A program made the position numbers and the translations under genes. From Tenebrio molitor (taxonomy: Eukaryota; Arthropoda; Insecta; Coleoptera; Tenebrionidae), in assembly GCF_963966145.1 (NCBI RefSeq), contig NC_091051.1:19654001-19718000 (forward strand): a stretch of 64,000 nucleotides of DNA, written 5' to 3'. Within the stretch, counting starts at the first letter, position 1. Each line of letters opens with the position of its first letter. Under the pieces are notes generated by a model, which saw nothing but the letters and a program-made list of their open reading frames with translations, was not told where the DNA came from and did no database searches. Below, piece by piece: positions 55,408-64,000 of the stretch.

Positions 55408-55983
55408 TCAGACGATGCATGCGTTGTAACTGGCAACCAACTGTTTGGCCTGACCAACAGCAGCATCTGCGCAAGCTGTGATGAGTCCTATTTGTTCTTC
55501 TATAGCCGCACGGTCAAGTAAGATTTCATCATTAATCAAACTGGGAACAGCATCTGCCTTCTCCTGAATGGTCGCAATCACACCATTGAGGCAGTCCTCA
55601 TCGGCTTGACCGCAGAAAATAATCTCTTTTTCCTGATCAAAAATTGTTTTCACAGTTGAATCCGCCAGTCCAGAACCTTCTGTATAGATTAGAGTTAATG
55701 CCTCGTCAGCTTGATTGTTGACGCAGGTATCCACCGCGTCTGAAGTTACTTTCTCTATAAGTTTTGAAGCAGTACGACATTTGCTTGATCTAACGCTTTT
55801 AAAAAGTTTTCCAATCTCTTCTATTTGTTTCTGGGCAGCTGCTTTGGTTTCAATGGCTGCTGTATCTACTTCCACAGCCAACTTCGTGTGTTCCAAAAAA
55901 GCTCCATTGAGATTGTCGATTGTGTTTTTTCTTAGAAGATTAAGCGCTTCTTCCGCATCATCCACCAAATCAGATTTGCAGAC
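55408..55983 (-). pseudogene. Paralog of the small secreted protein, first exon lost
   Basis: Exon 2 of 191 codons is fully open (CKSDLVDDAEEALNLLRK through YNACIV). The intron upstream is kept, with acceptor TTTCTTTCTTAG and a donor near 56035. Beyond a few bases of exon 1 the sequence changes at about 56041 to a repeated transposon sequence (CTTTTTTCTTTATTACGATC), so the signal peptide, start codon and TATA box are missing. One cysteine of the intact copy (SCLK) is threonine here (STVK). It is either a recent pseudogene or uses a distant new first exon. Confidence 0.75.
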
Positions 55984-56040
55984 CTAAGAAAGAAATGAAA
56001 TATTATATATGATACAACTAGTCCTTACAATTCTTACATT

Positions 56041-56640
56041 GCCTTTTTTCTTTATTACGATCTATCTCGTGTAAGACCACAGCACAAGCAGCACCTTCTA
56101 AAAACCCCGTCTTTATAAAACATATTGGACAAGAAGAAAATGATTTGGAGGAGCTGATTTATCCGTGTTTTTGTAACTCATTTTTTTCGTGGTTTCTTCC
56201 TTTTTTCTTTATTACGATCTATCTCGTGTAAGACCACAGCACAAGCAGCAGCTTCTAAAACCCTGTCTTCATAAAACATATTGGACAATTGTTTGACACT
56301 TAAAAAATCAGCAAACATCTCACGTTTATAACAACTATAAATTGAATTTAAAAAGTTATGTTATGTTTATGATTTTTGACTATGTTATGCTGTATGTATA
56401 CGGAACTATAAATCTTGCTTTATAGTTCCGTATACATATAGCATAACATAGTCAAAAATCATAAACATAACATAACTTTTAAAATTCAATTTATAGTTCA
56501 TGACAAAACGTGATATGATTGTTGACTTTTTAATTGTCAAAATAATTGTCAAATTCAAATATGTTTTGTGAAGACGAGGTTTTAAAAAGCTGCTGCTTGT
56601 GCTTCGGTCTTCGGTACTTCGCTCTTATCCCCGCTCTTAT
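56041..56640. repeat. Large inverted repeat with Harbinger-like repeat sequence
   Basis: Arms of about 200 bp (56203-56411 against 56413-56620) pair around GGAACTATAAATCTTGCTTT. The perfect core stem includes CATAACATAGTCAAAAATCA. The outer text, CTCGTGTAAGACCACAGCAC, appears twice in the left part (56070 and 56222) and again, inverted, near 58400. Confidence 0.7.
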
Positions 56641-56651
56641 CGCTCATCTTA

Positions 56652-57958
56652 GGGTGTGTTTATGTTGGAGCTGTGATAAACGATAAGAGCAGGGATACTA
56701 GCGGAGCAGAGAGAATAATTGTCATTGGTTTGTATTAAGGCGTTTATGTTGGAGCGACGCGTTGAGCACCGCTTGGTGGCCGAGCAGCGATAAGAGCGGC
56801 GATAAATGATTTGTCTATTTTCTTTGCTTTTATCAAATTTGTTTGGGATGGATATCGACAGGTTAATTAGTAAAATATTTGTCAGGACCCCCGTGTGGAA
56901 CCAAAAAATAGAAATCATCATAACAGATGCGAAGAATTTTGCAGGACGTTGCCTTAATTCTTTGTAAAGATGATGAAACTCTCCAAAAACGTGCTTGTGG
57001 CAAAATGACCCTTAAAAATTGAGAATAATTTATAAAATTTACAGTTGATTTGTCGAAAAATTTACTTTCGACCGGTATAATTTATTTAAAAATTTTTTTT
57101 ATTGAGCAGATATTTATAAAAAACTGTTTTTCAAAAAAAAATTATGTTCAAATTTTTGCATCAGAATGTGGCTAATGGCGTATAAAATCAATCTCTGCAA
57201 TCCGTTTCGAAAAATGTTTGATAGTTTTTTGAATTAAATCGATTTTAATGGAAAAGTTGCTTTTATTGATGGTTGTTGGCTTTGTGTTGTAAATTTTCTC
57301 TAACAATGAGTATCTTGTAAAACTGACCTGCTCAGGCGAATTTCTTCGATTTTACAAAGGACCCCCTGCTGTGGCAATAAAAATCCTCTAATAAATCTTA
57401 TTGTTAAGATATTTGGACATTATGTCGTAAATCATGAAGCAAATACAAATTTGAATATCAAAATGCGTTTATTTCCATAATACCATACGCAAAAATTAAT
57501 TTAACATGGTAAAATTGTGTGAAAATACCTGAGTGTGCATATGCTACAAAGTTGAATAAATTAAACAATTAATAATTGAGAAAATGGTAAAATTTGACCT
57601 AATTAACTTATAAATTTAATTTTTTGATATTATGTGCCTTATGGATAGTAAATTAGGTCTGCAAAATATGAAAGTGAAATCATAATTTTTAAGGTCAATT
57701 TTGCCATCGGCGGTAAAAGATGAATCACCCTGTATAGGGTGTGTAAAGTAACAGCACTTGAAAAAAGCATTTCGTCCCCAAAATCACAAATGTCGGGATC
57801 TCTAAGATCTATCAAGTTCTGCATGCAGAGCAAAGGTATTTGCTATTATCGAAGCTCCACTATAAAATACCTAGCATGGAAGTGATTTTCGCACTGCTAG
57901 TGTCGTTGCTATCATCGCCGCTCTTATCGTTTATCACAGCTCCAACATAAACGTACCC
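56652..57958. mobile_element. PIF/Harbinger-like element with a MADF-type remnant
   Basis: The ends GGGTGTGTTTATGTTGGAGC and GCTCCAACATAAACGTACCC are flanked by a TTA target duplication at 56649-56651 and 57959-57961. At 56848 a frame reads MDIDRLISKIFVRTPVWNQK, as in the MADF DNA-binding partner protein of Harbinger elements, and then decays. No transposase is recognised. A second copy of the right end (GCTCCAACATAAACGTTCCC) follows at 57962-57981. Confidence 0.75.
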
Positions 57959-57981
57959 TTAGCTCCAACATAAACGTTCCC

Positions 57982-58860
57982 TTACACGAGATAGGTCGTA
58001 ATAAAGGAAATAGGAAGAAACCACGAAAAAAAAAAAATGTTTTTAAATTGAATTTATTGACAGCATGATACATAACATAATAATTGAAATTGGCCAATTC
58101 ATATGTAAACGGATACGGACTTATGTAATGTTAACGGATCTATAAAGGAATACATTTGATTCAATAGGATTCAATTTTGATATGTTATGCCATATATACA
58201 TGTTACGGAACTATAAATCGGCCTTAAAGCAAGATTTATAGTTCCGTATACATATAGCATAACATAGTCAAAAATCATAAACATAACATAACTTTTTAAA
58301 TTCAATTTATAGTTCATGACAAAACGTGATATGATTGCTGATTTTTGTGTCAAACAATTGTCCAATATGTTTTGTGAAGACGGGGTTTTAGAAGCTGCTG
58401 CTCGTGCTGTGGTCTTACACGAGATAGATCGTAATAAAGAAAAAAGGAAGAAACCACGAAAAAAACGAGTTACAAAAACAGGGATAAATCAGCTCCTCCA
58501 AATCATTTCCTTCTTCACACCGTCCTCAAAGTCTTTGGAAGATTTATCGTACAGTGCTTTGAACCTTTCAACACACAGTACGATTAAAATTTCCTTCATA
58601 TTTTCCACCTTTTCAATAATGTTTTCAAATTGAATTTATTGACAGCATACCTACACGTAACCGTTTCTATGGAAAAATATTAAAATTCCGTAACTTTCAT
58701 GGTACATAACATAATAATTGAAATTGGCCAATTCATATGTAAACGGATACGGACTTATGTTATGATAAAGGATCTATAAATGAATACATTTGATGCAATA
58801 GGGTTCAATTTTGATATGTTATGTTATACGTACAAGTTACGGAACTATAAATCGGCCTTA
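57982..58860. repeat. Duplicated repeats with palindromes
   Basis: 58034-58227 and 58621-58860 are direct copies (TTGAATTTATTGACAGCAT ... AAATTGGCCAATTCATATGT ... TAAATCGGCCTTAA). Between them, 58316-58540 encodes CEDGVLEAAARAVVLHEIDR, which resembles the N-terminus of insect Harbinger transposases. That frame then runs on without a domain, so it is a fragment. Confidence 0.55.
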
Positions 58861-58975
58861 AGATTTAAACAGCTGATCCGTGATCCATTATCCGCATAGT
58901 GCGTTCACAATCGAGTCTTTAACGCCAACTTTGAGGATAATTTAAATGAACGCACGATTTAATATATTTTTCTAC
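58861..58975. mobile_element. Fragment of the 1602-1782 MITE family
   Basis: TTAAACAGCTGATCCGTGATC and the following TTCACAATCGAGTC match the complement of 1640-1760. Confidence 0.65.
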
Positions 58976-59947
58976 TTCGGTGTCACAATGAGCATTTTGT
59001 GACACCGAAAACAGTTTCACAAAGGTCAATGTTATAGCATCATTTCTAGTGATTATTGAATGTGGGGTTGGTATTGATAGTAAATTTCAGTGTTAAATGT
59101 GATGTCATTTGAACCTGAATCCATGTTTTAGATCAAAATAAACTATTAAGGGGGTAGATTATTATTGTAATAACATTTATTTCATACTGTCGGTAGATGT
59201 TCGATTACATCATCAATTTGAGTCCGGTAGGTGAGTTATAACAGTATCAGAGCCGGAAAGTGTCACTAAGCAACCAATACCTACCGGAATGTTTTATTTT
59301 TATACATCAAATCTGACATTGAAAAGTTCTAAAAAACAATAGCAACGGCCGTTGCCGCAGGAAAAAAGATGATGCTATTATCACAGTATAATATGATTTT
59401 TAAATTTTTGAAATAAAATAATGATGCACAAGAAATTTCCAGTATGAAATAATAGTTAACTAGTTTGTTAATGAAGGCGATTAATAATCGAAACTGTTTA
59501 AAGGACGAACGAGTGTAGCGAGTGAGTGTCTTTAATAGTTGAGATTATTAATCGCCCATTAATATCATTTAATCAATTTAATCAAAATCGTTGATTAATG
59601 AAAAATAGTGTATTAATGAGGTCCATTAATACACTACAATTTAGACAAAAGAATTCATTAATATTGAAATTAACAAGCGGTCAACGGAAAAAATAATTAA
59701 TTCATATCACTAAATTGACCCGTAAATTATCTGGCTGCATTTGATTTGTTAATGTATTAGTCACAAAGTTCTTTAGTTTCTGATGTGTTTGAAATTATAA
59801 TTATAATTATAATTAGACCTTTAATCTATACATATATTATAAGTGAAGAAAAAACGTTGTAGCCCTTGACATAAAAAAGTTCATATGGAGAATGACTGCA
59901 GAAAGATAAAATTTATGTATAATATGTGTTACAAATACGAGTACGTA
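58976..59947. other. Intergenic, no gene recognised
   Basis: Contains a foldback at 59470-59565 (GATTAATAATC around a CGAACGAGTGTAGCGAGTG loop), a TAATTA microsatellite near 59795-59815 and otherwise AT-rich sequence. Confidence 0.5.
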
Positions 59948-60374
59948 CAGTCGTTGACCAAAATAAGATGGGACAAAAAAATTTCGATTGTGTAATTCGA
60001 TATTTTTGCGAAATCCATCTTTTAGGAAACAAAAGTGTCAAAAATTAAAAAAAAAATCTGTTGGCATTTATTTTAGTTTATTCATTGGTATAAATTTGAG
60101 AATAAGACGTTTTAATTAACAATCGTAAATGTTTTCCTACTTTAGAGAACCAAATACAAATGAACAAGTTTACCGACAGTTTTCAAAAACTCACAATTAT
60201 TTAATTGAACATAGTGACAGTGACAAGGTGACAAGTAGAAAAAACACAACCTAACTTTTTGTAGATCAATCGTCAAATCAAATCAAGTTGTAATCTGAGT
60301 TACACTACACAAATCTTTGAATTGTGAAACTGTCCAAGGTAACACTTTGTCCTATTTTATTTTGGTCAACGACT
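59948..60374. mobile_element. MITE with CAGTCGTTGACCAAAATAA termini
   Basis: The inverted ends CAGTCGTTGACCAAAATAA and TTATTTTGGTCAACGACTG are flanked by TA. About 427 bp, non-coding. Confidence 0.85.
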
Positions 60375-60639
60375 GTACATTAAATTAAATAAAAAAAAAT
60401 ATATAGCACCTGCGCATATCGGTCCTCTCGTTGGTCGACACTATAATGATACGCGTTGGGCTGCTTGGGGAGGGTTCGAATCCGATGTAACGCAGTGGGG
60501 GAAACACAAACTTTATTCAACAAATAAACAAGGAGGTAGAGGTAAATACAGAGTACGGAGAAGACTTTCGTCCGACTCGTCCACCTGAGGAGCATTCCGG
60601 AGCAGAGCTATTCAAGGTCTGGTTTAAAAAATTAAATCA

Positions 60640-60870
60640 ATTGCTCCTCAAACACTTTTTACACACTGTTACGCCCATCAATTAAATTTAGTATTGGAAG
60701 ATTCGTGTAAACAAATTAGAGAATGTAGAATTTTTTTCTCAAACGTTTCGGGATTTTCTGCATTTTTACAAAATCTACTAAACGTACCAACCTCTTGGAT
60801 TCAATTTGTAAAAAAAGATTACCAAGTAAACTCCATCCATTTTCAATCTACATTGCTGTTAGGGAATTTT
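60640..60870 (+). pseudogene. hAT transposase fragment
   Basis: From about 60664 a frame reads HCYAHQLNLVLEDSCKQI and RECRIFFSNVSGFSAF, homologous to the CCAHRLNLVLQNG region of the transposase at 16085-17461. A frameshift follows. The remainder of the element is not visible, and 60375-60640 holds no gene. Confidence 0.7.
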
Positions 60871-61410
60871 CTTTTTTTGTATTGACTATTCCATTCACTT
60901 GTCATTTGTTAAAAATGGACCAACAAAAACACAATTTTACATATTTGTTACCATGGTTTCAAAAAATTGGACATAATATTCCCACTCGTGGAAATTGTAT
61001 CGGTAATACCACTACGAGTAGTGATCCCAGCGATTTCTGCGTTAATTTCTTCTTCCGATTTGCTGACAAATTACCAAAGTTGGTTCATGAAATAGTCCTC
61101 CGAATACAACTCGTAGTCCAAATTATGTACACTATTTTTCAAACTGGTTTCACTCATTCAATTGTGCTTGCGAATCTCACTCGTGCTGACGCACTCGTGG
61201 ATTCATTCCCAAGCACAATTGATAATTCGTGACCAGTTTGAAAAATAATCGACATAATTTGGACTACTCGTGGTATTATAAATGAAAGTATTTTATTTTT
61301 TCTAATATTGAACATTCAAAGCGGGCGTTTTGAATTTGTCAGAAAATTTGAGACTGTCAGATTTTACGATTAGATTTATAATTATATATTATAATATATA
61401 ATATAATATA
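60871..61410. repeat. Foldback region
   Basis: 61095-61260 is a hairpin: AATTATGTACACTATTTTTC and CAAACTGGT pair with ACCAGTTTG and GAAAAATAATCGACATAATT around a CTCACTCGTGCTGACGCACT loop. An AT-only tract follows at 61378-61410. Confidence 0.6.
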
Positions 61411-62379
61411 CAGGCTGTCCCAGAATTCGCGGATCAAACTTAGAGTGCGTTTTCCTTGGTAATAACTGACAGCAATAGCGTTTTAAAAAAAGTACAGGGT
61501 ATAATCGATTATTTGTAATGAATAATTAAAGTTGACCAATCAGAAGGACGCTGTTAATTTGAATTTCAGGTAAATTTAACCAACAGTTTGAATTGCCTAG
61601 CAATATAATTCTAGTAAGATTGGTATGGAATTTCCAGTAAATGTTTGGGCAACTGTAAAGATTTTGACAACGTCAAGTTATAATTTAATTCGAAATTGTC
61701 AAACTTTGTATTGAAATCATGTACAGTTGGCTTCAAAAAAAACGGGAAATGAAATTTGACCTAATGTGAATTGGAAATTTAATTTGTCAATTTATGTCAA
61801 TTTGTGTCTGTTTGACAGTAGTATTTCTGACACATAAGTGCAGTTTTTTAACCTAAATTCTAAAAGGCCGTTTCAAACTATAAAATTTTTATAAAATCTG
61901 ACAGAACTTTTTCTGACAGTTCCCGTTTTTTTTTTTAAGCCAACCGTATACAGCTGCAGAGTATGCCGAAATGCTCATACTTTATGGAGAGTGCGGGCGC
62001 AATGCACGTGAGGATGCAAGAGAATATGCAATATGTTTTCCACGACGTTTGCCATAACGTATTTTTACGGTTGGTGGATCGTGCTGGAGACACTTGGTCC
62101 TTGGTGCCTATATGACAAGAAATTGGTAGTCCCCCGCGAGAAGTTAGAACGCCAGAGACTGAAGATGCTGTTCTTCAGTCCTTTGATGACGACGGTAGAA
62201 GAAGTATATTTGAAGAACTATATTTACCGGGACCTATCAATATTTTAGAAGAACTGAATGACCAAATTCACGAAGCACTGGCTACTGTTATTCCTAATAT
62301 GCTTAGACTGACAAGTGACTATATCATTCATTACTTTATAAACCAATAAGAATCTTTGATTTTCTTTAGTTACCATGTA
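61411..62379 (+). mobile_element. DUF4817-type transposon fragment
   Basis: Starts CAGGCTGTCCCAGAATTCGC after TA. The coding start ATG at 61719-61721 is separated from its second codon by a MITE (61724-61946). After the MITE the frame reads TAAEYAEMLILYGECGRNAR, a DUF4817 helix-turn-helix, then VRTPETEDAVLQSFDDDGRR and, after a deletion, an altered C-terminus to about 62349. The catalytic core is missing. Confidence 0.75.
61724..61946. mobile_element. MITE inserted at the start codon of a transposase
   Basis: The ends CAGTTGGCTTCAAAAAAAAC and GTTTTTTTTTTTAAGCCAACCG (T run approximate) are flanked by TA. Confidence 0.8.
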
Positions 62380-62737
62380 CAGGGTTATTCTAAATGATTG
62401 TAGTCGAAGTAGGCGTGAAAACTGAATGTAAAATTTATGGTTGCCGCTCCACATAAAAAAACATCAAAATGATGTGAATAAGTGAGTACACACCGTTCAC
62501 ACACGGGGGTTAAATTGGGTGCAAAACAACTCAATATTTTTAAAATTGATTGCAAAACGACTCAATATTTCTGGATTCAATAATTAATTTAACAAAAATA
62601 AATAACAATCTCATCACCGCACTTTTCACCAAAAAAATGACAGTGACAGCGACAAAACTGACAGTTCACATGAAAGCGGCAAAAATGTAATAACATGGGC
62701 ATGGCCTACTTCGACTACAATCATTTAGAATAACCCT
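62380..62737. mobile_element. MITE with CAGGGTTATTCTAAATGATT terminus
   Basis: Inverted ends CAGGGTTATTCTAAATGATT and AATCATTTAGAATAACCCT, then a shared GTAGTCGAAGTAGGC, flanked by TA. Non-coding. Confidence 0.85.
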
Positions 62738-63440
62738 ATATTACCAGGGCGATTTCGAATATACGAACTTTTGTATATTCGAATATACCAACCTTTGTAT
62801 TTTCGCTCGCCGCCTTAACTTACAAAATTTTTTGCGCTAACCGTCACATTAACGTCACATTAAATCGCTCTGCTACTGAATGCCCCAATCGGTTTCGGGA
62901 ACCTGTTTATTTATTTATTTATTTTATTCATGATATAGTCTACCCGTATACAACTCGAGGATGGAAAATTCTCGATTACTCGACGTGTTGCCGGAAACAC
63001 CACTCGATCTACGATCTCGTGGTCTCGTATAATCGAGAATTTTCAATCCTCTAGTTGTATAATACGTATATGATAATTTAATAAAATTTAATAAAAGTTT
63101 GTGAGGTGAAGCCGTGCGTGATGCGCATATTTTAGAACATTTAACAACGACATAACTAAATCAAATTGGGGATTCATGTTTGATGGTTGATCTACCTACT
63201 CGTATGTTACCTTACCAAAAATCAAAAATGTGCACTGAACCAAATCAAAATAACCACGCACGGAAAATGACAGAAAGATAACCAGCACAGAACAAGAGCA
63301 GAACAAATTATTATTCAAACTGTTACTGAATTATATTAGTTGGCGCGAAGGCGCCACGTCGCGACTGCCCACTGGAGTAATAAACTGGCGTGATTTTACG
63401 TCATTTTTGGGGGATGATTTCCTATTGGTTAAAAGGCGCG
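62738..63440. other. Intergenic with a hairpin
   Basis: A hairpin at about 62930-63072 pairs CGTATACAACTCGAGGAT and GGAAAATTCTCGATTA with their near complements. The rest holds no recognisable gene. Confidence 0.5.
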
Positions 63441-63900
63441 CGTTAATAGCTATTTGTGCAATAAGTTAGGAAAAGTGATTTTTTTCCTTACGAGATGCGG
63501 GATTTTTAATCGAGACGAAGTCGAGATTAAAAACGCGTCGAGTACGGAAAAAACACTTTTCCTACGAATTGCACACATGATTTTTTCTACTGGAGTTTGG
63601 AAAATACATAAAATTTGGATATTTTTAATATACTATTAATTATTTCTAAATTAAAAAGCGAAATCAAAATTGTTCTGCTTTCGTTACCATAGAGAAACAA
63701 TTTATTAATGAAAAATTGTGAAGGCGTTTAAGCTTTCGTCTCAATTAAATACCAGTTTTTACGTTACGTATCCCAGGAGACGACCAAAATTGAACTTTTA
63801 GTGTTGAAATATTATTTCCGCCCATAGTAGGAAATTTTTCACTTTTCCTAACTCAAATTAGTATTACAATGTTGAAGTTTTCCAAACTCTAGTAGAAAAA
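63441..63900. repeat. Foldback hairpin and related arm
   Basis: TGTGCAATAAGTTAGGAAAAG pairs with CTTTTCCTACGAATTGCACA around GAGACGAAGTCGAGATT. A third related arm, TTTTTCACTTTTCCTAACTC, lies at about 63835-63855. The last 100 bases of the window show nothing recognisable. Confidence 0.65.
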
Positions 63901-64000
63901 AAATATGGTGTAGCTCAATGCATGCAGCCAAAATTGCTAAATTTCCATCCAATCTTAAACTTAAACTCTTAGGGCCAGTTTACAGAAGCGAAATTAAATT

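Noticed and set aside
60400..60500. tRNA-like B-box GGTTCGAATCC near 60468
   Set aside because: The T-stem does not pair (GGAGG against CCGAT) and no D-arm or anticodon stem fits. At most it is a SINE trace.
62033..62248. Apparent match to the ETLGPWC motif of the 52-kb protein
   Set aside because: In the other frame this stretch continues the DUF4817-type transposase (RTPETEDAVLQSF), so the ETLGPWC match is a coincidence of frame.

Overview
This window looks like a repeat-rich chromosomal segment from an insect, most likely a beetle. The order is an inference, because no ribosomal or mitochondrial marker is present. The evidence is an AT-rich eukaryotic background, short GT-AG introns, a DM9-domain gene of arthropod type, and a dense insect-style set of hAT, Tc1/mariner, DUF4817-type, PIF/Harbinger and non-LTR elements. 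No prokaryotic operon, CRISPR array, rRNA or convincing tRNA is visible.

Host-like genes are few. (1) At 966-4289 (+) a five-exon gene is predicted to encode a secreted protein of 301 residues: signal peptide, 22 uninterrupted collagen Gly-X-Y triplets, then two DM9 repeats. The collagen and DM9 parts are joined through a predicted 16-nt micro-exon. This is the most interesting item here, because the layout resembles collagen-tailed lectins of innate immunity. (2) At 43449-44126 (-) a two-exon gene encodes a small secreted, helical, cysteine-containing protein. A second copy at 55408-55983 (-) lies in a segmental duplication and has lost its first exon at a transposon junction. (3) At 18120-18687 (-) lies a broken two-exon gene of unknown family.

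Nearly everything else is transposable elements, many of them nested. 1-788 is a giant hairpin element. 4.5-7.5 kb holds mariner and LINE fragments and MITEs. 8.3-10.9 kb holds two DUF4817-type elements. 10.9-18.0 kb is one repeat interrupted by two related hAT elements, each with a perfect 8-bp target duplication; an uninterrupted copy of that repeat lies at 54.3-54.7 kb. 19.4-23.6 kb is a LINE with PHD and zinc-knuckle ORF1. 24-27 kb holds a DUF4817-type transposase gene with an intron and a decayed Tc1-like element. 29.2-31.3 kb is a pogo-like element containing a Harbinger element. 33.8-41.5 kb is an intron-containing hAT whose otherwise open transposase gene is split by a 5-kb, nearly intact R1/I-like LINE. 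46.7-52.0 kb is a Tc1-like element containing a 5'-truncated LINE that itself contains a DUF4817-type deletion derivative. 53.5-64 kb is a mosaic of foldback, Harbinger and MITE sequences.

The target duplications, terminal repeats and uninterrupted copies allow the order of insertion to be read in several places. The segmental duplication, with arms near 31.7 and 42.2-44.1 kb against 53.0-56.0 kb, was expanded on one side by about 10 kb of transposons.
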